A stretch of DNA of 35,564 bases, taken from assembly GCA_014896355.1 (NCBI GenBank), contig JADBKO010000010.1, positions 1-35,564 of the forward strand, written 5' to 3'. The position numbers were made by a program, and so were the translations under genes. Positions 7,661 through 14,885 of the stretch are shown here, piece by piece. This stretch comes from Bacillota bacterium. GTDB lineage: Bacteria; Bacillota; UBA5301; Bu52. The notes under the pieces are model-generated. The model was not told where the DNA came from. It worked only from the letters and a program-made list of their open reading frames with translations, and ran no database searches. Positions within the stretch are counted from its first letter, which is position 1. The number at the start of each line of letters is the position of its first letter.

Positions 7661-8292
7661 CGGAATCCGCTGCCGCCGGGCCCGCCGGGTCCGCCGGGGA
7701 TCAGGGGCCGGAGCTGGCTGGGGAGGGAGGGCGGGTGTCGCCAGGTAGGCCAAGGCCGGCCCAGGCGACCGCCGGCGTGGTCCAGGAGATTGCTCTTTTT
7801 TGGCCCAGAGCCAGTGCAGACCTGGCTTCTCTGTGGCACCGGCCAGCCCGCCCTCCCTACGGTACCGCCGCGCTCTGCCGGGAAATCCAGCGGCTGTGGG
7901 AGCAAAGGATCAGCAACGCTGCCGGCGGTGGCACCCGCTCCGGTGGGGGCGGCAGCAGTTCTGCCGGCGGCGGTTGTGGCGGCTGTGGCGGCAGTGGCGC
8001 CGGCAGCTGCGGTTGTGGCAGCAGGCCAGCCGGCCAATCTGCCTCCGGATATCCTCTGGCCCTGTGCGTGGCTTGGGAAAACGCCGCTCCGGCCACGGGT
8101 ATGCTCCCCTGGCTAGACCGGCAGGAGGCTGCCGCCCAGGCGCGCCAGGCCAGCCTGAAGCGGGCCATGGCCCTGCTCCAGCACCGTTTTGGGCTGCAGG
8201 CTGTCCAGGTGGCCGCGCACCTGCCCGTAAGCCGGCGCGAGCGTATGCTGCGGCTTTACCGGAGCGAGGACGATGGTACATGCGCACAGTGA
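7450..8292 (+). pseudogene. Probable C-terminal remnant of a Y-family (ImuB/DinB-like) DNA polymerase
   Basis: This open frame has a GTG at its left end, but only its last 80 or so residues look like a known protein. CVAWENAAPATGMLPWLD followed by ASLKRAMALLQHRFGLQAVQVAA resembles the little-finger and C-terminal end of Y-family polymerases of mutagenesis cassettes. The palm and finger domains with the catalytic acidic residues are absent. The middle is a Gly/Ser/Cys-rich run (about 7920-8035) that reads Ala/Val/Pro-rich in the next frame, so a frameshift is possible there. The left half overlaps the minus-strand cbiB fragment and is probably not meaningful. The frame overlaps the DUF6504 start by 13 bases, as in an operon. 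The identification is tentative and leans on the neighbours. Confidence 0.42.
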
Positions 8293-8522
8293 ATCAGCCG
8301 GTTCAGGTGCAAACCGATGCGCAGGGGCGGCCGGTGAAATTCAGTTTTCAGGGCCAGCGCTATTGGGTGCAGACCATCATCGATTTCTGGCGGGAAAGCG
8401 GCCGCTGGTGGGATCACGAGCCGGAGCGCCAGATTTACCGGGTGCAGACCACCAGCGGCGGCGTTTTTGAGCTGGAACATCTCTCTGCCGGGCACTGGCA
8501 GCTTTATTGCATCTTCGATTGA
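8280..8522 (+). CDS. DUF6504 family small protein
   Basis: An 80-residue protein with the compact all-beta look of DUF6504: PVQVQTDAQGRPVKFSFQG, YWVQTIIDFWRESGRWWD, ERQIYRVQTTSGGVFELE and a C-terminal WQLYCIFD. No catalytic motif is visible and its biochemical function is unknown. Members are commonly found beside error-prone polymerase genes, and here it lies 11 bases before dnaE2 and overlaps the end of the Y-polymerase-like frame. That suggests a helper role in translesion synthesis, which is inference from context. Confidence 0.75.
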   Translation: MRTVNQPVQVQTDAQGRPVKFSFQGQRYWVQTIIDFWRESGRWWDHEPERQIYRVQTTSGGVFELEHLSAGHWQLYCIFD

Positions 8523-8533
8523 GGAATTCCGGC

Positions 8534-11500
8534 ATGACGGAATTTGTTCACCTTCATGTGCATAGCCCCTACTCTTTTCTGGATGGGGGCAGTTCTTTGG
8601 ACCGTCTGGTGCAGCAAGCAGCGGCTCTGGGCATGCCCGCCCTGGCCGTCACGGACCACAACAACCTCAGCGCCATTCCCGATTTGCACCGCCTGGCCCG
8701 GGAGGCCGGGGTGCTGCCCATCACCGGTTGCGAGGTGGATGTGGAAGCGGCCGGGCCGGAGCAAAATGCGTCAGAGCAAACTACGCAGGAGCAGAATGCA
8801 CGAAAGCGGAATTCGCAGGCGCAGAATGCGCTTCGCAGCCGCCGTCCATCGTTTCTCGGGGGTTCCGGCCACGATTTGCCCCCGAGGACGTACCACTTGA
8901 CCCTGCTGGCCACCGGCCCCGAAGGGTACCGCAGCCTCTGCCGCCTGCTGAGCCGGGCCCATTTGGACCACCCCCGGGGCGCGCCCCTGGTGACCTGGGA
9001 GAACCTGGCCGCCCACAAGGAGGGCCTGATTGCTCTTTCCGGCTGCCGCCGCGGGGAGATTCCCACCCTGGTGCGGCAGCGCCGGTTCACCGCGGCCCGG
9101 GCTGTGGCGGAAAAATATCGCGCGCTGTTTGGCCCCGAGAACTTTTTCATCGAGCTCATCCATGAGCTGGTGCCGGGCAATCTGCATCAGATCGAGCTCC
9201 TGGTGGAGCTGGCCGAGGCCACGGGATTGCCCTACGTGGCCAGCAACAACGTACACTACGCGGAAAAAGCGGATTTCGCCGTGCACGACATCCTGACCTG
9301 TGTACGAACCCTCACCACCCTGGAAGACGTGCACCGCGAACGCCGCCTGAACGCGGAAAACTACCTGAAGTCCCCGGACGCCATGGCCGCCCTGTTCGCC
9401 CGTTGGCCTCAGGCGGTGGCCAACAGCGTGGCCATCGCCGCCCGCTGCCGGCCCGCCCTGGACGCCCATGAGCCGCTCTTTCCGGCCTTTACGCCCCCCG
9501 GCGGCATCCCGGCGCCCCAGTACTTGCGGGACCTGACGTTCGCCGGAGCACGCCGGCGCTACGGCCGGGTCACCCCTGCCATCCAGGCACGGTTGGAAAA
9601 TGAGCTGCATGTCATCCATGCTCTGGGCTTCGATGAGTATTTCCTGGCCGTCTGGGACATCGCCCGCTACGCTCGCGAGAAAGGTATCCGTTTCGCAGGC
9701 CGTGGTTCCGCCGCCGATTCGGCAGTGGCCTACTGCCTGGGGCTCACCGGCGTGGACGCCATCGGCCGCGGCCTGATGTTTGAGCGTTTTCTCAGCCTGG
9801 AACGGGCACAGAAGCCCGACATTGACCTGGATTTCGATGCCCGCCGCCGCGACGAAGTGGCGGCGTATGTCTACCAGCGCTATGGCGCAGAGCACGTGGC
9901 CTCCGTGGCCACCTACAACACGTTTCAGGCCCGCTCCGCCGTGCGCGATCTCGGCAAGGCCATGGGGTTCACTGAAGAAGAGATCGGCCGGTTGGCCAAA
10001 CGCCTGCCCCATGCGCCGGCCGATGCCATCGCGGACGTGATCCAGCGCCTGCCGGAACTGCGCAAAAGCGGCTTGGATTTTTCCCGCTATGCGCACCTTT
10101 TCCAGCTGGCGGCGGCGGTGGCAGGCTTTCCACGCCATTATGGCACCCACCTGGGCGGTCTGGTCATCAGCCGGCGCCCCATCACGGATATCGCCCCGTT
10201 GCAGTGGGCGGCCAAAGGCGTGGCCATTGTGCAATACGACAAGGACCAGGTGGAAGAACTGGGCCTGATCAAGCTGGATCTGCTGAGCCTGCGGATGCTC
10301 TCCGCCGTGGCGGATGCCGAAACGCTGCTGGCGCCACAGCCGGAGGGTGCCGCTCTTGGCGCCCTTATGGCCCCGGCTGTGGTCCAGGGGCGGGAAGCCC
10401 CGGGAAGCTTTGACACCCTGCCGGCGGAAGACCCGGAGACCTACGCCATGATCCGCCGGGGGGAGACCATCGGGGTGTTCCAGCTGGAAAGCCCGGCGCA
10501 GCGGGCGCTGCAGTCGCGCCTGGGAGCCGATCATTTCGAAGATCTGGTGGCCAGCGTGGCTCTCATCCGCCCGGGCCCCATCGAAGGCAACATGGTGGAG
10601 CCGTTCATCGCTCGCCGCCGGGGCCTGCAGGAAATCACCTACCTGCATCCCCAGCTGCGCCCCATCCTGGAAAAAACCTATGGCGTGGTGCTTTTCCAGG
10701 AGCAGGTCATCCAGATTGCCACGGTGATCGCCGGCTTCACCCCTGGCGAGGCGGACCGGCTGCGGCGGGTCATGACCCATGCCCGCTCCCGCCGCGATAT
10801 GGAGGAGATCGGGCGGGAATTCGTCGCCCGGGCCCGCCAGCGCGGGGTGGAAAAAGAGGTGGCAGAAACCATCTTCTCCTACATCCAAGGGTATGCAGGG
10901 TACGGGTTTTGCGAGGCCCACGCCGCCGCCTTCGCGGATACGGCCTACAAAACCGCTTATCTGGCGCGCCATTACCCGGCGCATTTTTTCGCAGCGCTGC
11001 TGTCCAACCAGCCCATGGGATTCTATCCGGCCAGCACCCTGCTGGTGGAAGCCCGCCGCCGGGGGGTGGCCATTCTCCCTCCGGATGTAAACAAGAGCGA
11101 GGCGGAATTCAGCGTGGAGAGGCTGGAGGCGCTGCCCGTCCCGAGCCCCGGAGAAAGGCCGCCTACCCAGGCCCCTCCCGCCCAAAGCCCTAGGCTGGCC
11201 GCAAGCTCTGCACGTTGGGCCATCCGCGTAGGATTACGGCCAGTGCGGGCGTTGGAGGAAAAGCACCTGCAGGCCCTGCTGGCCCAACGCCGCCAGCGGC
11301 GGTTCACGGATCTCTACGACTTTTGCCAGCGCCTGCCTCTGCCGCGGGATGTGGCGGAAAACCTGGTCTTTGCCGGGGCCTTGGCCTCCTTGGAACCCAA
11401 TCGCCGCCGGGCCCTCTGGACTCTGGCACGGCTGCTGGGCTCTTCCCGCCCGCCTGAACCTTCCCCCCAACAACTTTCGTTGGCCCTGCCCTGGGAGGCC

Positions 11501-12001
11501 GGCAGATTAGCCGCCGCCCCATCTGCCCTGCAGGACTTCTCCGCTTTGGAGAAGATGCAGCAAGAGCTTTTCGCCCTGGGATTCAGCGTGGAGCATCATC
11601 CACTGGAATTTTGGCGCCCCCACCTGAGGCGTCTGGGTGTGAAAAGCAGCCGGGAGGTACAGGCGGCCCAACCCGGCAGCGTAGTCCAGGTGGCGGGAGT
11701 AGCCATCCGCCCGCACCGGCCGCCTACAAAAAGCGGGCGCATTGTGGTTTTCCTTAGCCTGGAGGATGAGACAGGGCTGGTGGACGTGACGGTCTTTCCG
11801 CAGGTGTATGAGAAATACGGGCAAATCCTGTTTACCGAGCCGCTGCTATGGATCCGCGGGCGCCTGGAACAGCGCGGCCAAGGGCAGGCGGTCCTGGCGC
11901 AGCAGATTGCACCGCTGCAAGAATTCCTGGCTGCTGCGGGAAATAGCATTGCAAGCGGCGCTATGAACCGGCCGGGTCCACGCCGGAAAGGGAAAGGATA
12001 G
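8534..12001 (+). CDS. dnaE2: Error-prone DNA polymerase III alpha subunit, DnaE2/ImuC type
   Basis: C-family polymerase of 1155 residues. It starts with a PHP domain with intact metal ligands (HLHVHSPYSFLDG at 6-18, TDHNN at 40-44). The polymerase acidic residues are in KPDIDLDFD, and the third carboxylate motif is GLIKLDLLSLRML. The DnaE2 signatures are RPGPIEGNMVEPF and LLSNQPMGFYP. A helix-hairpin-helix region and a C-terminal OB fold (VVQVAGVAIRP to LLWIRGRLEQ) follow. The ATG at 8534 is chosen because GAGG lies 9 bases upstream and MTEFVHLH matches the family start; an in-frame ATG at 8507 would add 9 residues. By family it copies damaged DNA with low fidelity. The replicative polymerase should be elsewhere. 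A Gln/Asn-rich repeat insertion lies in the PHP domain. Confidence 0.92.
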   Translation: MTEFVHLHVHSPYSFLDGGSSLDRLVQQAAALGMPALAVTDHNNLSAIPDLHRLAREAGVLPITGCEVDVEAAGPEQNASEQTTQEQNARKRNSQAQNALRSRRPSFLGGSGHDLPPRTYHLTLLATGPEGYRSLCRLLSRAHLDHPRGAPLVTWENLAAHKEGLIALSGCRRGEIPTLVRQRRFTAARAVAEKYRALFGPENFFIELIHELVPGNLHQIELLVELAEATGLPYVASNNVHYAEKADFAVHDILTCVRTLTTLEDVHRERRLNAENYLKSPDAMAALFARWPQAVANSVAIAARCRPALDAHEPLFPAFTPPGGIPAPQYLRDLTFAGARRRYGRVTPAIQARLENELHVIHALGFDEYFLAVWDIARYAREKGIRFAGRGSAADSAVAYCLGLTGVDAIGRGLMFERFLSLERAQKPDIDLDFDARRRDEVAAYVYQRYGAEHVASVATYNTFQARSAVRDLGKAMGFTEEEIGRLAKRLPHAPADAIADVIQRLPELRKSGLDFSRYAHLFQLAAAVAGFPRHYGTHLGGLVISRRPITDIAPLQWAAKGVAIVQYDKDQVEELGLIKLDLLSLRMLSAVADAETLLAPQPEGAALGALMAPAVVQGREAPGSFDTLPAEDPETYAMIRRGETIGVFQLESPAQRALQSRLGADHFEDLVASVALIRPGPIEGNMVEPFIARRRGLQEITYLHPQLRPILEKTYGVVLFQEQVIQIATVIAGFTPGEADRLRRVMTHARSRRDMEEIGREFVARARQRGVEKEVAETIFSYIQGYAGYGFCEAHAAAFADTAYKTAYLARHYPAHFFAALLSNQPMGFYPASTLLVEARRRGVAILPPDVNKSEAEFSVERLEALPVPSPGERPPTQAPPAQSPRLAASSARWAIRVGLRPVRALEEKHLQALLAQRRQRRFTDLYDFCQRLPLPRDVAENLVFAGALASLEPNRRRALWTLARLLGSSRPPEPSPQQLSLALPWEAGRLAAAPSALQDFSALEKMQQELFALGFSVEHHPLEFWRPHLRRLGVKSSREVQAAQPGSVVQVAGVAIRPHRPPTKSGRIVVFLSLEDETGLVDVTVFPQVYEKYGQILFTEPLLWIRGRLEQRGQGQAVLAQQIAPLQEFLAAAGNSIASGAMNRPGPRRKGKG
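8759..8833 (+). repeat. Five degenerate 15-bp tandem repeats inside dnaE2
   Basis: Five consecutive 15-base units encode the pentapeptides EQNAS, EQTTQ, EQNAR, KRNSQ and AQNAL. The core GCAGAATGC is nearly kept in units 1, 3 and 5. The array interrupts the PHP domain between GCEVDVEAAGP and the next conserved block (TYHLTLLATGPEGYR), in a segment normally occupied by a short loop. It keeps the reading frame. Slippage expansion within a surface loop is the simplest reading. Confidence 0.75.
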
Positions 12002-12018
12002 GAGGGGTCCCGATCCCC

Positions 12019-13809
12019 TCAGCGGCCTGGCAGGTCTGCGTCCCCGTCGCTTCGACCGCTCCTGCCACCCTTGCGGCTTTCTTTTTCCGCCGCAGCACCG
12101 GCCACACCCTCGGCCCCGGGATCGGCACCGGCAGCGACCACTGCATCCACCACAGTACCCGCCACGGAGCTTCCGGGCTCGGCACCCTCGAGGCCTGCGG
12201 GCGAGCCTGCCAGCGATCCGTCTGCCGGTGGTACAGAGCGCCCACCCCGGCCTAGGCGCCGCATCACAAGCTGCAGCACGGCCTGTAACTCCTCCATCTT
12301 CAGAAGCCACGCCATGGCTACGTAGGCCGCCACTCCGCCGCCTACACTCGCCAGCACCTGAATGAGCTGTGCCCCTACATGGGCCACACCCAACCTGCGG
12401 GCCACCAGGGCCGCCACCGCCCCCGCCACTCCCGACAAGACCGCCGCGCCCACAGAACCCTTGGCCAGCATCACCGCCAGATGGCGGCCGCCGATGCCGT
12501 GCTGGCGCCGGCGCATGAGCTCCGCCAGAATCAGCACATTGGCCAGGCTGGTGATGCTGGAAACCGTGGCCAATCCGAGGGTGCCCAGATGGGCCGTGAG
12601 CACCAGGGCGATGTTGATGCCCAGCCCGGCTAGCACCGTGGCTGCTGCCACCAGCACGGGTGTGCGGGTGTCCTGCTGGGCGTAGAAGGCCCGCGTGAAC
12701 AAAACGATGGCCGATTGCGCCACGACGGCCGGGGTATAGAACATCAGCGTAGTGGCAGTCCAACGGGTATCGGCGGCGGTAAAAAGCCCATGTTGGAAAA
12801 GCAGGCGGACAATGGGCTCCGCCAGCACGGCCATCCCCACCGCCGCCGGCAAGGTGACGAACAAGATGTTACGCAAACCGTTGTTGAGGGTCTGGCGGAA
12901 TTCATCCTGCCGGCCCAGCGCCGCCTGGCGGGCCAGTACGGGGTAAACCGCCATGGCCAGGGAGGAGCCGAACACATCGATGGGCAGCATGTACAAACGT
13001 GTGGCGTAGCGGACGGCGGTGATGGCCCCGGCGCCCATGCCGGACGCCAGATTAGCCTCCGCCACGGTGTTCACCTGTCGCAACCCCAGTCCCAACGCCG
13101 TGGGAACCATTAGGAGCATGATGCGGCGCAGGCCCGGGTCGCCGAGGTCCCATTTCCATGGCATCCCTGCGCTTTGCCGGAGCACGAACGGCACCTGCAG
13201 AGCGAAACTGCTCACAGCGCCGCAGAACACGCCCACGGCCATGCCCTGCACGCCCATGCGGGGGCCCAGGACGTAGATCGAAAGGATGATGGCGATATTG
13301 TAGACGATGGGGCCCAGGGCCGGCATCCAGAACCGCTGGTAGGAGAAGTGAACCCCCATGGCCAGGCCCGCCATGCTGGTGAAGAAGACCGCTGGAAACA
13401 TCATGCGGGTGAGCCGAACGAACAGCTCCAGCTGCTCGCCGCGGAAGTTGTAGGCCACCAGGGGTGCCAGTTCCCGGGCAAAGGTGATACCCAGCAGGGT
13501 GAACCCCACCAGGACCGCAGCGGCAGCCATGAGGAAACTGGTGGCGGTCTTCCAGGCCTCTTTCTCATCGCGGGTGGCCAGAAGCCCGCTGAAGACCGGA
13601 ATGAAGGCGGCGCTCAGCCCCCCGCCCACCACCAGCATGTACATGAGATCGGGGATGCCGAAGGCGGCGAAATAGGCATCGGTTCTCCAGTTGCTGCCAA
13701 AGGTTTGGGTCGTGGCAATGTCCCGCACCATGCCCAGCACACGGCTGGCCACGTTGGCAGCCATCAGCAGGCCGGCGGCCTTGAGAATCTCCCGTCTGGA
13801 TGTGCTCAC
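12019..13809 (-). CDS. murJ: Lipid II flippase MurJ (MVF family)
   Basis: Polytopic membrane protein that flips lipid II across the membrane for peptidoglycan synthesis. The 596-residue product has the family N-terminus AANVASRVLGMVRDIATTQTFG, then DAYFAAFGIPDLMYMLVVGGGLSAAFIPVF, with about 14 hydrophobic segments over residues 10-515. The GTG at 13809 is chosen because GAAAGGA lies about 11 bases upstream and the conserved region begins about a dozen residues in. The longer frame to 13911 runs through the codY terminator. The last 80 residues are a Gly/Ala/Ser-rich hydrophilic tail with no known domain. The gene is convergent with dnaE2, 17 bases apart, and downstream of codY on the same strand. 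Confidence 0.92.
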   Translation of the reverse strand: MSTSRREILKAAGLLMAANVASRVLGMVRDIATTQTFGSNWRTDAYFAAFGIPDLMYMLVVGGGLSAAFIPVFSGLLATRDEKEAWKTATSFLMAAAAVLVGFTLLGITFARELAPLVAYNFRGEQLELFVRLTRMMFPAVFFTSMAGLAMGVHFSYQRFWMPALGPIVYNIAIILSIYVLGPRMGVQGMAVGVFCGAVSSFALQVPFVLRQSAGMPWKWDLGDPGLRRIMLLMVPTALGLGLRQVNTVAEANLASGMGAGAITAVRYATRLYMLPIDVFGSSLAMAVYPVLARQAALGRQDEFRQTLNNGLRNILFVTLPAAVGMAVLAEPIVRLLFQHGLFTAADTRWTATTLMFYTPAVVAQSAIVLFTRAFYAQQDTRTPVLVAAATVLAGLGINIALVLTAHLGTLGLATVSSITSLANVLILAELMRRRQHGIGGRHLAVMLAKGSVGAAVLSGVAGAVAALVARRLGVAHVGAQLIQVLASVGGGVAAYVAMAWLLKMEELQAVLQLVMRRLGRGGRSVPPADGSLAGSPAGLEGAEPGSSVAGTVVDAVVAAGADPGAEGVAGAAAEKESRKGGRSGRSDGDADLPGR

Positions 13810-13851
13810 GCGTCCGTTGGATCCTTTCCAGCCATACGCCGATATGTTATC

Positions 13852-13891
13852 ACAAAAACACGGGTGGAGCCAGCCTCCGGCTCCACCCGTG
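13852..13891 (-). terminator. Intrinsic terminator downstream of codY
   Basis: On the minus strand a 13-bp perfect stem CACGGGTGGAGCC / GGCTCCACCCGTG encloses a 7-base loop and is followed directly by TTTTTG. It lies 54 bases after the codY stop and before the murJ start, so it separates the two transcripts. Confidence 0.9.
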
Positions 13892-13944
13892 TGCAGTTGA
13901 ATGCGCGCCACGGCGCCCCTGCATCCGCGCTGTAAAGAAAGCTC

Positions 13945-14709
13945 TCAAGCGCGGCGCCGGGCCATATATCCGACGATATGGCTGTTGTCCAGCTCCGGGA
14001 GGCTTTCCTCCAGGGCGCTGTTCAAAGCCGGATTGAGGACCCGCACATACGTGCCCTTCATGCCCAGGGAACGGGTGTGGATCAGGCCTGCGGACTCCAG
14101 CTTGCGCAACGCGGTGACGATGACGGAGCGGGTCAGCTGCAAGGAATCGGCAATACGGCTGGCCACAATGAGCCCCTCCCCTTGGGGAATGGCTGCCAGA
14201 ACATGGCGCAGCGCATACAGCTCCGAGAAGGACAGGGCTTGCAGGGCATTGCGCACGGACTCCTGCTGCCACAAGGCGTCATCGCTGGCACGGCGCATGA
14301 GAAAGGCCAAGCGCAGCGTCAGCAGAGAGGCCGCGTATTCGAAAAGAAACTCCTCCTCGCCGCTGGGCTCGCCGTCCGCCCGGGCTGCCCCCACAAACAC
14401 CAGGAAGCCCCGCCGCTCGCTGCCGTTGCGCAGAGGATACGCAGCCACAGGCAGCCCATCCCAGATGCGGCGGAACGGCGCCATGGTCGTGGAAAGCGCC
14501 TCGCGCTGCGCCCTCCGGGACAAGAGATCGCGGCCCGCAGGCGTGAGCCCCGCTTCTCCCAGTATATGGGCGGCCACGTCCAGGATCGCAACGCCCCAAT
14601 TGGGCCCGCAGGCTTCACGAATCAGGCTGGCACACGCCGTGTAATCGGTCTCCTGGGATTCCGGCTGCGCCAGTCTGTTTAGATGCCGTGTCTTCGCCAG
14701 CAAATTCAT
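13945..14709 (-). CDS. codY: GTP-sensing transcriptional repressor CodY
   Basis: Global regulator of stationary-phase and nutrient genes in Firmicutes, with branched-chain amino acids and GTP as effectors. The 254-residue protein begins MNLLAKTRHLNRL, the CodY start pattern. A GAF-like ligand domain follows (to about residue 165), then the diagnostic C-terminal winged helix: LSFSELYALRHVLAAI, VASRIADSLQLTRSVIVTAL and KLESAGLIHTRSLGMKGTYV. GGAGG lies 8 bases before the ATG. A longer in-frame ORF to 14820 is unlikely because it starts close to the promoter. It has its own promoter (14853-14881) and terminator, so it is monocistronic. The usual codY partners xerC/hslVU are not adjacent. Confidence 0.94.
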   Translation of the reverse strand: MNLLAKTRHLNRLAQPESQETDYTACASLIREACGPNWGVAILDVAAHILGEAGLTPAGRDLLSRRAQREALSTTMAPFRRIWDGLPVAAYPLRNGSERRGFLVFVGAARADGEPSGEEEFLFEYAASLLTLRLAFLMRRASDDALWQQESVRNALQALSFSELYALRHVLAAIPQGEGLIVASRIADSLQLTRSVIVTALRKLESAGLIHTRSLGMKGTYVRVLNPALNSALEESLPELDNSHIVGYMARRRA

Positions 14710-14852
14710 GTCGGCTGCCTCCATCTTCGTCGCCGGTCGCTGCATGTTGTTTGTGCCGAAGGTTCCGTCTTCATCCGCAGAATGCCGGAAAATGGCACGT
14801 CCGATCAGTCCGCGCGGCATATCACCCTAAAGTTCCATTTTTCACAACAGGT

Positions 14853-14881
14853 ATTATACCGATCGCTGCCAGGTTTGTCAA
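14853..14881 (-). promoter_or_regulatory. Sigma-A promoter of codY
   Basis: On the minus strand a perfect TTGACA (14881-14876) and a perfect TATAAT (14858-14853) are separated by exactly 17 bases. Transcription would begin near 14846, giving a leader of about 137 bases. It starts only 5 bases beyond the stop codon of the birA-HAD gene. Confidence 0.9.
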
Positions 14882-14885
14882 ACAC

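Noticed and set aside
7920-8035. Gly/Ser/Cys-rich run as a metal-binding domain
   Set aside because: The repeated GGC-type triplets read Ala/Val/Pro in the next frame. It is low-complexity DNA in a doubtful gene, not an arranged cysteine motif.
6934-8037. Long open minus-strand frame of 367 codons
   Set aside because: Low-complexity composition. Only short pieces of it match CbiB, and those pieces jump to other frames, so the open frame itself is not a gene.
8771-11185. 804-codon open frame opposite dnaE2
   Set aside because: A shadow of the high-GC dnaE2 coding sequence. Gly/Gln/His-rich with no family features.
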